From NCBI GenBank assembly GCA_016935715.1, contig JAFGQJ010000332.1:1-7023 (forward strand): a stretch of 7,023 bases of DNA. Reading direction: 5' to 3'. The stretch is from Spirochaetales bacterium. Lineage in GTDB: Bacteria; Spirochaetota; Spirochaetia; SZUA-6; DRHE01. The notes under the pieces are model-generated. The model was not told the origin of the DNA and searched no databases. It saw only the letters and a list, made by a program, of their open reading frames with translations. Positions 1 to 6,323 of the stretch are shown here, piece by piece; the first letter of the stretch is position 1, and every line of letters starts with the position of its first letter. The translations under genes and the position numbers were made by a program.

Positions 1-1051
1 ACGGGGAGACTACCTGCCCCGCATCGGACCCACCAACGGCGACTACTACCTCAACTGGTCGTACTGGGAGCGGGACCTGCGCAGCTCTACGGTTCTGGAG
101 GAGCGGGCGAAGATCTCCGTGGACCAGATGTACCTCCTGTCTGCATACAAGAACCTGTTTTCCGGTGTGCTGACCGTGAACGATCATTTCCCGCATGAAT
201 TCAACGAACCCCTGATACCGACGCTGCCCGTGAGGGTGATCAACAATTACACCCTGGCTCACGAGTGCTCTTCCTTCGACCTGAACTGGGGAGACGGGAT
301 TGAGATCGAGCACCGCCGGGCAGTGGAGCGGGGACATCCGTTCATCACCCACCTGGAGGAAGGCTTCGACGCGGAATCCCAATCCGGGGTGGACATACTG
401 GAAGAGCTGAACTGCCTGGACGATCACGACGTGTTCATTCACTGCATCGGGTTCAGCGACCGCGACATCTGCAAGGTCCGCGACGCCGGGGCCAGCGTAG
501 CCTGGTGTCCGGCCTCGAACATATTCATGTTCAATGTCACCTGCAAGATCCGCAAGATGATCGACGAAGGCGTGAATATCTGCATCGGCACCGACTCCAC
601 CGCAACCGGCTCGGTGAACCTGCTCGAAGAGATCCGTTTCGCCCGCTACGCATACCGGCGCATGTACGGGGAGCAGCTCGATGCCGAAACCCTGGTGAAG
701 ATGGTGACGATCAACCCGGCCAGGGCCTTTTGGATGCAGGAGATGATCGGTTCGGTGGAGCAAGGCAAGTATGCGGATCTGCTGTTTGTCCGAGCCCGGG
801 AAGTTGACCCTTACGAGGCGCTGGTGTCCACCCGCATGGAGGATATCGAGCTGATGATCCAGGAGGGTACTCCGATCTACGGCAATGCCCGGTACGAGGA
901 GCTGTTCCGCAGGCGGGAGTGCGACTACACGACGATCGAGGTCCAGGGCCGGCGGATGTGTGTCAAGGGGGATCCGGCTGGGCTGTTGGAGCGGGTGCGC
1001 CGCGCCGTGGGCTTCAAGAAGGTCCTTGATTATTTGCCCTTTGGCAGTTAG
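1..1051 (+). CDS. Amidohydrolase, cytosine/guanine deaminase-chlorohydrolase type (5' end outside window)
   Basis: The reading frame is open from base 2 to a TAG at 1049-1051, giving 349 residues of the C-terminal part; the true start lies upstream. Counting from the GTG at 119 as residue 1, metal-site motifs of the amidohydrolase superfamily are visible: THLEEG with His78 and Glu81 (strand 5 His and the glutamate three residues later), HCIGFSD with His108 (strand 6), and GTDSTA with Asp159 (strand 8). The usual N-terminal HxH pair would lie before the window. The tail KYADLLFV is the typical return to the small beta domain. Family members hydrolyse C-N or C-Cl bonds of heterocycles or deaminate purines, pyrimidines and S-adenosylhomocysteine-like compounds, usually in the cytoplasm. 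The exact substrate cannot be read from this sequence. The GTG at 119 is internal and should not be taken as the start, because the sequence before it (RIGPTNGDYYLNW) continues the protein. The next gene begins 25 bases later, so cotranscription is possible. Confidence 0.9.
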   Translation, partial: RGDYLPRIGPTNGDYYLNWSYWERDLRSSTVLEERAKISVDQMYLLSAYKNLFSGVLTVNDHFPHEFNEPLIPTLPVRVINNYTLAHECSSFDLNWGDGIEIEHRRAVERGHPFITHLEEGFDAESQSGVDILEELNCLDDHDVFIHCIGFSDRDICKVRDAGASVAWCPASNIFMFNVTCKIRKMIDEGVNICIGTDSTATGSVNLLEEIRFARYAYRRMYGEQLDAETLVKMVTINPARAFWMQEMIGSVEQGKYADLLFVRAREVDPYEALVSTRMEDIELMIQEGTPIYGNARYEELFRRRECDYTTIEVQGRRMCVKGDPAGLLERVRRAVGFKKVLDYLPFGS

Positions 1052-1076
1052 TCTTCTAATGGAGGAGTGAAATCCC

Positions 1077-2102
1077 GTGTCGCCGAAGGCAATGCAGTAC
1101 AAAGCGAACTCGATCATCTTCTTCAAAGGGGATATCAGCGACAAGATCTTCATCCTGAAAAGCGGGCAGGTCAGCCTGAACTACACCGACATAGAGACGG
1201 GGCAGGAGATCCACGACCTCATCAAGACGGGGGAGTTTTTCGGGGTGCGATCCGCCCTTGGGCGCTATGCCCGGGAGGAGACCGCCCAGGTTCTGACGGA
1301 TTCTGTCGCTGTGGCATTCACCGTCCCCGAGTTCGAACAGCTGGCGCTCCAGAATACCCGGATCATCGTCAAGATGCTGCGGATCTACTCCAACATGCTG
1401 CGGCGGATCCACAAGCAGGTCCAGAATCTCATCTTCTCGGAGGAGCAGATCAGGCCGGAGGAAGGGCTGTACCGGATCGGGGAGTACTACCTGAAGAACA
1501 AGCGCTACTCCCAGGCGCTGTACGTGTACCAGCGCTATCTGACCTATTACCCTTCGGGACGCTACGCCTCGGACGTGACCCAGAAGATACAGGTATCCGA
1601 GCAGTACCTGCAAAAATACGGTCAGGGCAAGGGACCGGCCGTGATCCCCGGGGAGGAAGCGCCGGCCAAGGCGGTTCCCAAGCCCGAGGAGGACCACCAG
1701 TCCCAGGAGATGTCCGAAGTGGCCAAGCAGTACTACAACGCGGTCAGCCTTCTCAGTCAGCAGAAGTACCAGGAGGCCCTGGTGCAGTTCCGCAAGATCG
1801 TTGCCGAGAACCAGGACGCAGAGTACACGGCCAAGAGCCAGTACGAAATGGGACGCTCCCTGTACTATCTCAAGCAGCATGACGCCTCGATCCAGGCCTT
1901 CACTACGATGATCCAGAAATACCCGAATCATCCGGAACTGCGCGAAGCTCTCTACTACGTGGGCAACTGCTACGTGGAGAAGGGGGATCCCGACAAGGCC
2001 AAGGGGTTCTACAACAAGATCCTCTCCCTGACCGCTGATGAGGACGCGGTCAGCCGAAAAGTCAGGAAAGCGCTGCGCGATCTCGGTGGAGGGGAGCAAT
2101 GA
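1077..2102 (+). CDS. Cyclic-nucleotide-binding domain protein with TPR repeats
   Basis: This 341-residue protein is probably cytoplasmic, as no signal peptide is visible. Residues about 5-100 form a cNMP-binding jelly roll (FFKGDISDKIFILKSGQV, then GEFFGVRSALGRYAREETA). A helical stretch at about 95-120 resembles the Crp C-helix, but no helix-turn-helix follows. Instead there is one TPR-like unit at about 128-161, a Pro/Glu/Lys/Ala-rich linker at about 181-212, and three TPR-like units at about 213-320 (for example YQEALVQFRKI and HDASIQAFTTMIQKYP). TPRs normally mediate protein contacts. Aligned with the phosphate-binding cassette of the next gene, Arg66 is kept but the ribose-binding Glu is Val57, so ordinary cAMP binding is doubtful. 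The GTG start is chosen because an in-frame TGA lies at 1068-1070 and GGAGGAG sits at 1061-1067; the first in-frame ATG (1092) is too far from that site. The gene overlaps the Crp-family gene by ATGA, suggesting translational coupling and a shared function. I recall similar proteins in spirochaetes, but could not search. Confidence 0.88.
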   Translation: MSPKAMQYKANSIIFFKGDISDKIFILKSGQVSLNYTDIETGQEIHDLIKTGEFFGVRSALGRYAREETAQVLTDSVAVAFTVPEFEQLALQNTRIIVKMLRIYSNMLRRIHKQVQNLIFSEEQIRPEEGLYRIGEYYLKNKRYSQALYVYQRYLTYYPSGRYASDVTQKIQVSEQYLQKYGQGKGPAVIPGEEAPAKAVPKPEEDHQSQEMSEVAKQYYNAVSLLSQQKYQEALVQFRKIVAENQDAEYTAKSQYEMGRSLYYLKQHDASIQAFTTMIQKYPNHPELREALYYVGNCYVEKGDPDKAKGFYNKILSLTADEDAVSRKVRKALRDLGGGEQ

Positions 2103-2743
2103 ACGGTTCAGCCGACGGTTTCAATCGCTTCCGAAAAACCTTCCAGGCCGGGGACGTCATCTTCAGCGAGTACGAGCCGGGGGACAACTTCTACCTGATC
2201 CAGGCCGGCAGGGTCCAGATCGTGAAGATCTTCGGGGATCTGGAAAAGACGATCGCCGTCCTCAACCCCGGGGAGATCTTCGGGGAGATGGCGATCCTGG
2301 AGGAGGCCCCCCGCTCGGCCACGGCCATCGCCATGGACCACGTCACAGCCCTGGAGTTCAACCAGGAGAACTTCGACATCCTCATGCAGGGAAACCCGCA
2401 GGTGGCTCTGACCCTGCTCAAGCTCTTCGCCATGAGAATCCACGACCAGAAGAGGAAGTTCCAGATACTCACCCTCGATGACGTTGAGGCGAAGGTCGCC
2501 GACGTGTTCCTGATGCTGGCCGAGCACGAGCCGGTGGACACCACGGAGGTGGAGACGATGCAGTTCAACACCACCGTGGACGATGTGGCCCACTGGGCCG
2601 GGATCTCCCCGGAAAAGTGCCGGCAGGTCATCAATCACTTCATCAACCAGCGCCGGGTGGAGCTGTTTCCCGAGAAAATCGTAGTACGCAACATCAACGA
2701 TTTCGCCCGTTTCGTGAAATCCCGACGCCGCCGCCAGGAGTAG
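2099..2743 (+). CDS. Crp/Fnr-family transcriptional regulator, cyclic-nucleotide type
   Basis: The protein has 214 residues, close to the usual Crp length. The effector domain spans about 12-105, with the phosphate-binding cassette FGEMAILEEAPRSATA at 61-76. Glu63 and Arg72 are both present with the nine-residue spacing seen in protein kinase A regulatory subunits. A dimerisation helix (about 100-122) leads to a winged helix-turn-helix at about 156-198. There is no N-terminal cysteine cluster and only one cysteine (Cys174), which argues against an Fnr-type iron-sulfur sensor. Adenine contacts of E. coli Crp (Thr127, Ser128) appear to be Gln117 and Lys118, so cAMP, cGMP or another ligand is possible. 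In the recognition helix (SPEKCRQVINHF) only the Glu of the E. coli Arg-Glu-Arg set is kept, so a TGTGA-type site should not be assumed. The C-terminus is basic (KSRRRRQE). GGAGG at 2088-2092 precedes the ATG, which overlaps the previous stop. Targets are unknown; the adjacent liv promoter is a candidate only. Confidence 0.93.
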   Translation: MNGSADGFNRFRKTFQAGDVIFSEYEPGDNFYLIQAGRVQIVKIFGDLEKTIAVLNPGEIFGEMAILEEAPRSATAIAMDHVTALEFNQENFDILMQGNPQVALTLLKLFAMRIHDQKRKFQILTLDDVEAKVADVFLMLAEHEPVDTTEVETMQFNTTVDDVAHWAGISPEKCRQVINHFINQRRVELFPEKIVVRNINDFARFVKSRRRRQE

Positions 2744-2802
2744 GTGGGGAAAGGCCGGCGGGCAGGAGTCCGGATCCGATCCGCTCAATCGACGGGATTT
2801 TA

Positions 2803-2832
2803 AATTTTTCTTGACGTTTAATTTTTCTTGAC
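2803..2832 (+). repeat. Tandem 13-base direct repeat at 17-base period in the liv promoter region
   Basis: AATTTTTCTTGAC occurs at 2803-2815 and again, identically, at 2820-2832. Both copies end in TTGAC, so the repeat duplicates a -35 hexamer together with the AT-rich tract before it. The copies are about 1.6 helical turns apart. It could be a local duplication that made tandem promoters, an UP-element-like tract, or a pair of regulator sites on offset faces of the helix. The repeat itself is certain; its role is inference. Confidence 0.8.
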
Positions 2833-2839
2833 CTGTAAA
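2811..2839 (+). promoter_or_regulatory. Possible second, weaker overlapping promoter upstream of livG
   Basis: The first repeat copy supplies TTGACG at 2811-2816, and 17 bases further lies TGTAAA (2834-2839), a poor -10 match. The two candidate promoters are offset by 17 bases, so the downstream -35 lies within the spacer of the upstream one. RNA polymerase could not occupy both at once. The weak -10 keeps confidence low; the upstream hexamer may simply be part of a regulator site or a decayed duplicate. Confidence 0.3.
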
Positions 2840-2856
2840 TAACCCGAGGATATAAT
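2828..2856 (+). promoter_or_regulatory. Strong sigma-70-type promoter for the livGFHM operon
   Basis: TTGACC at 2828-2833 is followed after 17 bases by a perfect TATAAT at 2851-2856. The match to the vegetative consensus is 11 of 12 with optimal spacing. An AT-rich tract lies directly upstream. Transcription would begin near 2863, leaving a leader of about 38 bases before the TTG start of livG at 2901. This is the largest gap in the first 6 kb, which supports a separate transcription unit starting here. Confidence 0.82.
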
Positions 2857-2886
2857 TCGCTGTCACCTTTCACGAATACGAGACGC

Positions 2887-2898
2887 GAGGAGAGGAAG
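2887..2898 (+). promoter_or_regulatory. Ribosome binding site that fixes the TTG start of livG
   Basis: The purine run GAGGAGAGGAAG lies just before TTG at 2901, with GAGGAG ending 8 bases upstream. In this frame the nearest upstream stop is the TAA at 2853-2855, within the -10 box, and no ATG or GTG occurs between that stop and 2901. The TTG at 2901 is therefore the best supported start. Confidence 0.75.
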
Positions 2899-2900
2899 CT

Positions 2901-3686
2901 TTGAACTCGAACAAGAATTCTCCAATTTTGTCCCTGCGCAATGTTCGCAGGTACTTCGGAGGTATCAAAGCGGTGGACGGAGTCAGCTTCGATGTAGCGG
3001 CGAACCGCATCACCGGTTTGATCGGTCCGAACGGAGCCGGGAAAACGACACTTTTCAACCTCATCTCCGGATTCTACAAACCCGATGAAGGGGAAATAAC
3101 CTTCCGGGATGAGAGGATCGACGGGTTGTCCCTGCATCAGACCTTTCACAAGGGCCTCTGCCGGACCTTTCAGATCAGCCGGGAGCTGAAGTTGATGACC
3201 GTGCTGGAAAACGTCATGCTGGTTCCGCCGCAGCAGCAGGGGGAGAAGCTCCTGCGTACGTGGTTCCTCCCGAAATCCGTTCGGGAGCAGGAGAAGGAGC
3301 TGCGGGACAAGGCTCTCGATAGTCTCGAATCCGTCAACCTCATTCACCTGAAGGACGAGTACGCCGGCAATCTCTCGGGGGGACAGAAACGTCTGCTGGA
3401 GCTGGCTCGTACCATGATGGCTGCCCCGACAATGATCATGTTCGATGAGCCCGGCGCCGGCGTGAATCCCTCCGAGCGCCGAACCCTGGCAAGCCGTATC
3501 CGTCAACTGGTAAAGGAGAGGGGCGTCACCGTACTTCTGATCGGCCACGAGATGGAGCTCGTGATGGACATCTGCGATCCGATCATCGTCCTGGACCGGG
3601 GGAAAGTGCTCACGGAGGGCACGCCGGAGGAGGTTCGCAGCGACAAACGGGTTCTGGAGGTCTACCTGGGAGGTGTGACGTTATGA
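2901..3686 (+). CDS. livG: LivG-type ATP-binding protein of a branched-chain amino acid type ABC importer
   Basis: This cytoplasmic ATPase subunit of 261 residues is about the usual LivG length. Visible in order are Walker A GPNGAGKTT (42-50), the Q-loop glutamine in TFQIS (Gln91), the signature LSGGQKR (158-164), Walker B with the catalytic pair Asp182-Glu183 in MFDEPGAGVNP, and the switch histidine in GHEME (His216). The phrase RTFQISRELKLMTVLENV and the C-terminal LEVYLGG are characteristic of LivG rather than LivF. It should pair with LivF and bind the LivH/LivM permeases. Translation starts at TTG, an uncommon start that may limit yield of the first cistron. It is the first gene after the promoter at 2828-2856 and overlaps livF by ATGA. 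Urea or amide transporter homologues (UrtD, AmiE-like) cannot be excluded because the binding protein is absent. Confidence 0.95.
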   Translation: MNSNKNSPILSLRNVRRYFGGIKAVDGVSFDVAANRITGLIGPNGAGKTTLFNLISGFYKPDEGEITFRDERIDGLSLHQTFHKGLCRTFQISRELKLMTVLENVMLVPPQQQGEKLLRTWFLPKSVREQEKELRDKALDSLESVNLIHLKDEYAGNLSGGQKRLLELARTMMAAPTMIMFDEPGAGVNPSERRTLASRIRQLVKERGVTVLLIGHEMELVMDICDPIIVLDRGKVLTEGTPEEVRSDKRVLEVYLGGVTL

Positions 3687-4384
3687 GCAAGCTGCGAATC
3701 GAAAACGTGGTTTCCGGCTATGGGAGCATGGATGTGCTGCACAAGCTTTCTCTGGAAGTGGAGGAGGGCAAGATCGTCACCCTGCTGGGCCCCAACGGCG
3801 CCGGCAAGACCACGGTCCTGCGCACGATCTTCGGGGTGCTGTCTCCCAGGGAAGGAAAGGTCTTTTACGACGGGGAGGATATCACCGGGCTGCAGCCGGA
3901 GAAGGTTGCCCGTCTCGGTATGAGCTACGTTCCCCAGGAGGAGAATATCTTCGCCGCCCTCACGGTCCAGGAAAATCTGGAGATGGGCGCCTTCATCCGG
4001 GAGGACGATTTCCGGGAGCGCATGGAAGAGGTGTTCGAGCTTTTCCCCGATCTGACGGATCGAAGAAGGAGCCGGGCGGGGGATCTGAGCGGCGGCATGC
4101 GGCAGATGCTGGCAATCGGCCGTGCTCTGATGCTGAATCCGGAAATGCTCCTGCTCGATGAGCCTTCCACCGGCCTGGCTCCGTTCCTGGTGGAGCAGAT
4201 TTTCGAGAGAATCCAGGAGCTGAACAAGCAGGGAGTCACCGTGTTCCTGGTGGAGCAGAACGCTCAGGCCCTTCGCTGCGCTGATCGTGCTTATATCCTG
4301 GAAGGCGGAGAAAAGAAGGCTGAGGGCACGTCCCAGGAGCTCATGAACGACGAAGAGATCGGCCGGGTCTACTTGGGGAGGTAA
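3683..4384 (+). CDS. livF: LivF-type ATP-binding protein of a branched-chain amino acid type ABC importer
   Basis: The second ATPase has 233 residues, normal for LivF. Walker A GPNGAGKTT is at 36-44, the Q-loop in SYVPQEENIF has Gln85, the signature is LSGGMRQ (135-141), and Walker B LLLDEPSTGLAP has Asp159-Glu160. The switch position is VEQN with Gln192 in place of histidine, a known LivF-family trait rather than a defect. The signature carries Met where most ABC proteins have Gln or Glu. The ending IGRVYLGR is typical of LivF. GGGAGG at 3668-3673 serves the ATG, which overlaps the livG stop by four bases, consistent with the 1:1 ATPase pair needed for the complex. The substrate is unknown without the binding protein. 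Confidence 0.95.
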   Translation: MSKLRIENVVSGYGSMDVLHKLSLEVEEGKIVTLLGPNGAGKTTVLRTIFGVLSPREGKVFYDGEDITGLQPEKVARLGMSYVPQEENIFAALTVQENLEMGAFIREDDFRERMEEVFELFPDLTDRRRSRAGDLSGGMRQMLAIGRALMLNPEMLLLDEPSTGLAPFLVEQIFERIQELNKQGVTVFLVEQNAQALRCADRAYILEGGEKKAEGTSQELMNDEEIGRVYLGR

Positions 4385-4385
4385 T

Positions 4386-5294
4386 ATGATCGAGGTCATT
4401 GTATACGGTATTGTACTTGGAAGCATCATCGGCCTGGGCAGCGTGGGTCTGACCCTGATCTGGGGGATCACGGATCTGTTCAACTGCGCCCATGGTGACC
4501 AGATCACTGTAGGGGCCTACCTGGCGCTGCTGTTCGGAGGGCTGCTGTCGCGCATCGGTCCTTTGGCCAAACCCGTGGGACCCTTTTCCTTCAGCTGGGG
4601 TCTGCTGGTCTCATTCATCCCCGCCATCATCGTGTCGATCGGCCTGGCCGTGCTGGTGGACAGGCTGGTGTACAAGCGGATGAGACGCGCCGGAGCCCAC
4701 TTCATCACCGCTTTCATTGCTTCGATCGGTGTGGCCTGGGCGCTGCGTGGTTTCGTCTACATCATCTGGGGTGCGGATTTCCACTTCTACACCGAGGGTT
4801 TGCGGGGAATGGTATTCCTGCCCGCGGGGATCAAGCTGAGGATCGATGAGATTTTTATCATGATCGTGGCCTGGGGATCCGTCGCCGCGGTGTACCTGTT
4901 CCTCGGCAGGACCAAGACCGGAAAAGCTCTGCGGGCGCTGGCGGACAATCCCAATCTGGCCCGCGTGTCGGGGATCAACGTGGAAAGGATGCTGATCTGG
5001 GCCTGGGGAGTCGCCGGCCTTCTGGTCGCGGTTGCCGGGATACTATACGGAATCGAAACCCAGCTCCGCCCCGAGATGGGCTGGATCTTCCTGCTGCCCC
5101 TGTTCGCCGCGGTTATCCTGGGGGGCAAAGGGAGCATCACCGGCGCATTGGCCGGCGGTTTGGTGATGGGGCTGGCTCAACAGGTATCGACCCTGTTTCT
5201 TGCCCCGACGTACAAGCCCGCCGTGGCCTTCATCATCATGATCCTGGTTCTGATCTTCAGACCCAAAGGAATCTTCGGAAGGAGGACAGCGTAA
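4386..5294 (+). CDS. livH: LivH-type inner-membrane permease of a branched-chain amino acid type ABC importer
   Basis: This hydrophobic protein of 302 residues has about eight predicted membrane segments by eye. LivH hallmarks are the N-terminal LTLIWGITDLFNCAHGD (22-38), the cytoplasmic coupling loop GKALRALADNPNLARVSGIN (179-198) that docks on the ATPase, the GILYGIE segment (218-224), and the C-terminal LIFRPKGIFGRR (289-300). Residues 54-70 form a hydrophilic, proline- and glycine-containing loop between segments, probably periplasmic. The usual family phrase NFAHG is NCAHG here, placing a cysteine (Cys34) next to the conserved region. GGGGAGG at 4375-4381, at the end of livF, serves the ATG one base past the livF stop. 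The 3' end overlaps livM by one base. Confidence 0.95.
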   Translation: MIEVIVYGIVLGSIIGLGSVGLTLIWGITDLFNCAHGDQITVGAYLALLFGGLLSRIGPLAKPVGPFSFSWGLLVSFIPAIIVSIGLAVLVDRLVYKRMRRAGAHFITAFIASIGVAWALRGFVYIIWGADFHFYTEGLRGMVFLPAGIKLRIDEIFIMIVAWGSVAAVYLFLGRTKTGKALRALADNPNLARVSGINVERMLIWAWGVAGLLVAVAGILYGIETQLRPEMGWIFLLPLFAAVILGGKGSITGALAGGLVMGLAQQVSTLFLAPTYKPAVAFIIMILVLIFRPKGIFGRRTA

Positions 5295-6250
5295 TGGGAA
5301 TGCTCGACTTTCTGGCGTCTTTCGCCATCATGGCCTCGATCTACGCCATCTTCAGCATGGGTCTGAACGTGCACTGGGGCTACACGGGACTGCTGAATTT
5401 CGGTGTCGCCGGTTTCTTCGCCGTCGGAGCCTACACCTCGGCCCTGTTCACCGCCAGGATGCCCACCGGAGCCCTGGCAACGTACGTCAAGCAGGCCTTC
5501 GGATTCAACATGCCCTTCCTGCTGGGCGTGCTGTTCGCCGCTCTGTTCGCCGGACTCATTGCCGTTTTGATAGGTCTGCTGACCCTCCGACTGAGTGAAG
5601 CGTACCTGGCGATCTCCGCAATCGGGGTCGCAGAGACCATCCGGATTTTCTTCAACAACGAACGCTGGCTGGCCAACGGAGCTCAGGGATTGATCGGCAT
5701 CAAGAGGCCCCTCGGCAACGTCATTCCCCCGGCATACTATAATTATTTTTATCTGCTGATCGTTGTCATATTTCTGCTGCTGATCTACTTCGCCCTGGAG
5801 CGGGGCATCCGCTCACCGTGGGGCCGCGTGTTGAGAGCGATCCGGGAGGATGAGGTCATGGCCGCGGCGGACGGGAAGAACGTGTTTCTGTTCAAGCTGC
5901 AATCCCTGGCCCTGGGCGCCATGATCATGGGGATCGGTGGAGCCCTCTATGCCCACTACTCGGCGGCGATACAGCCCAGCGTGTTCGAGCCTCTGTTCGG
6001 CACCTTCATCATCTGGACCATGCTCACCGTAGGCGGTACGGGAAACAACAGAGGGGCGATCCTGGGCGCCTTTATCGTTTGGGCTCTCTGGTCCTGGACC
6101 ACCTTCTTGATTCTGAAGATCGTGCCGCCCAGCTTCCAGACCCGGGCACCCTACATCCGCTACGTGATCATCGGTGTCCTGCTGGTGATATTCACCGCCG
6201 CCCGTCCCAAGGGAATCATCGGGGAGGAGCGGCAGGTGTCGCGTTTTTAA
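5294..6250 (+). CDS. livM: LivM-type inner-membrane permease of a branched-chain amino acid type ABC importer
   Basis: The second permease has 318 residues and about eight to nine membrane segments by eye. Family features are GLNVHWGYTGLLNFGVAGFF (23-42), LAISAIGVAETIR (105-117), the GAQGLIGI stretch (129-136), the cytoplasmic coupling loop SPWGRVLRAIREDEVMAAA (174-192), and the C-terminal ARPKGIIGEE (303-312). It forms the translocation channel with LivH. Its ATG shares one base with the livH stop (TAATG) and follows GGAGGA at 5281-5286 with a 7-base spacer, indicating coupled translation. It lacks the extra N-terminal region seen in the long LivM of E. coli, as is usual for many LivM homologues. 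No clear terminator hairpin follows its stop. Confidence 0.95.
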   Translation: MGMLDFLASFAIMASIYAIFSMGLNVHWGYTGLLNFGVAGFFAVGAYTSALFTARMPTGALATYVKQAFGFNMPFLLGVLFAALFAGLIAVLIGLLTLRLSEAYLAISAIGVAETIRIFFNNERWLANGAQGLIGIKRPLGNVIPPAYYNYFYLLIVVIFLLLIYFALERGIRSPWGRVLRAIREDEVMAAADGKNVFLFKLQSLALGAMIMGIGGALYAHYSAAIQPSVFEPLFGTFIIWTMLTVGGTGNNRGAILGAFIVWALWSWTTFLILKIVPPSFQTRAPYIRYVIIGVLLVIFTAARPKGIIGEERQVSRF

Positions 6251-6323
6251 CGGGAATGCAAAAAAGGCTTGAAAATACGGGAACGATGGTACACATTATT
6301 ATTAGCACGAGGAGGTTTGTTGC

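Noticed and set aside
1056..2099. A 347-codon minus-strand open frame opposite the cNMP-TPR gene
   Set aside because: Its translation is dominated by Leu, Val, His, Asp and Gly without any domain pattern, as expected opposite a GC-biased gene. The plus strand encodes clear cNMP and TPR domains with a good ribosome site.
2744..2810. Possible rho-independent terminator after the Crp gene (GC-rich stretch, CGGATCCG palindrome, then T-rich DNA)
   Set aside because: Only short stems of about four pairs can be drawn and the T-tract is not directly after a stable hairpin. The T-rich part is better explained as promoter sequence.
2108..3548. Long minus-strand frames (2108-2866 and 2694-3548) opposite the Crp gene, the promoter gap and livG
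   Set aside because: They show no recognisable domain and overlap both well-supported plus-strand genes and a near-consensus plus-strand promoter. They are codon-bias shadows.
3870..3930. LivF switch residue Gln192 and signature Met139 considered as signs of a defective ATPase
   Set aside because: Gln at the switch (VEQN) is typical of the LivF family and the signature position is tolerant. Walker A, Walker B and Q-loop are all intact.
3662..4507. A 281-codon minus-strand frame opposite livF
   Set aside because: It is antisense to an ATPase with every ABC motif intact, and its own translation lacks any coherent motif.
5738..5743. A perfect TATAAT inside livM
   Set aside because: No acceptable -35 lies 16-18 bases upstream (the 17-base position reads GCAACG), and it falls in codons for Tyr-Tyr-Asn. 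Likely chance.
6269..6299. Possible promoter for the Cys4 gene: TTGAAA 6269-6274 with CATTAT 6294-6299 or TACACA 6290-6295
   Set aside because: Spacing is 19 or 15 bases and both -10 candidates are poor, so it does not meet the standard for a called promoter. It is noted only as part of the AT-rich patch.
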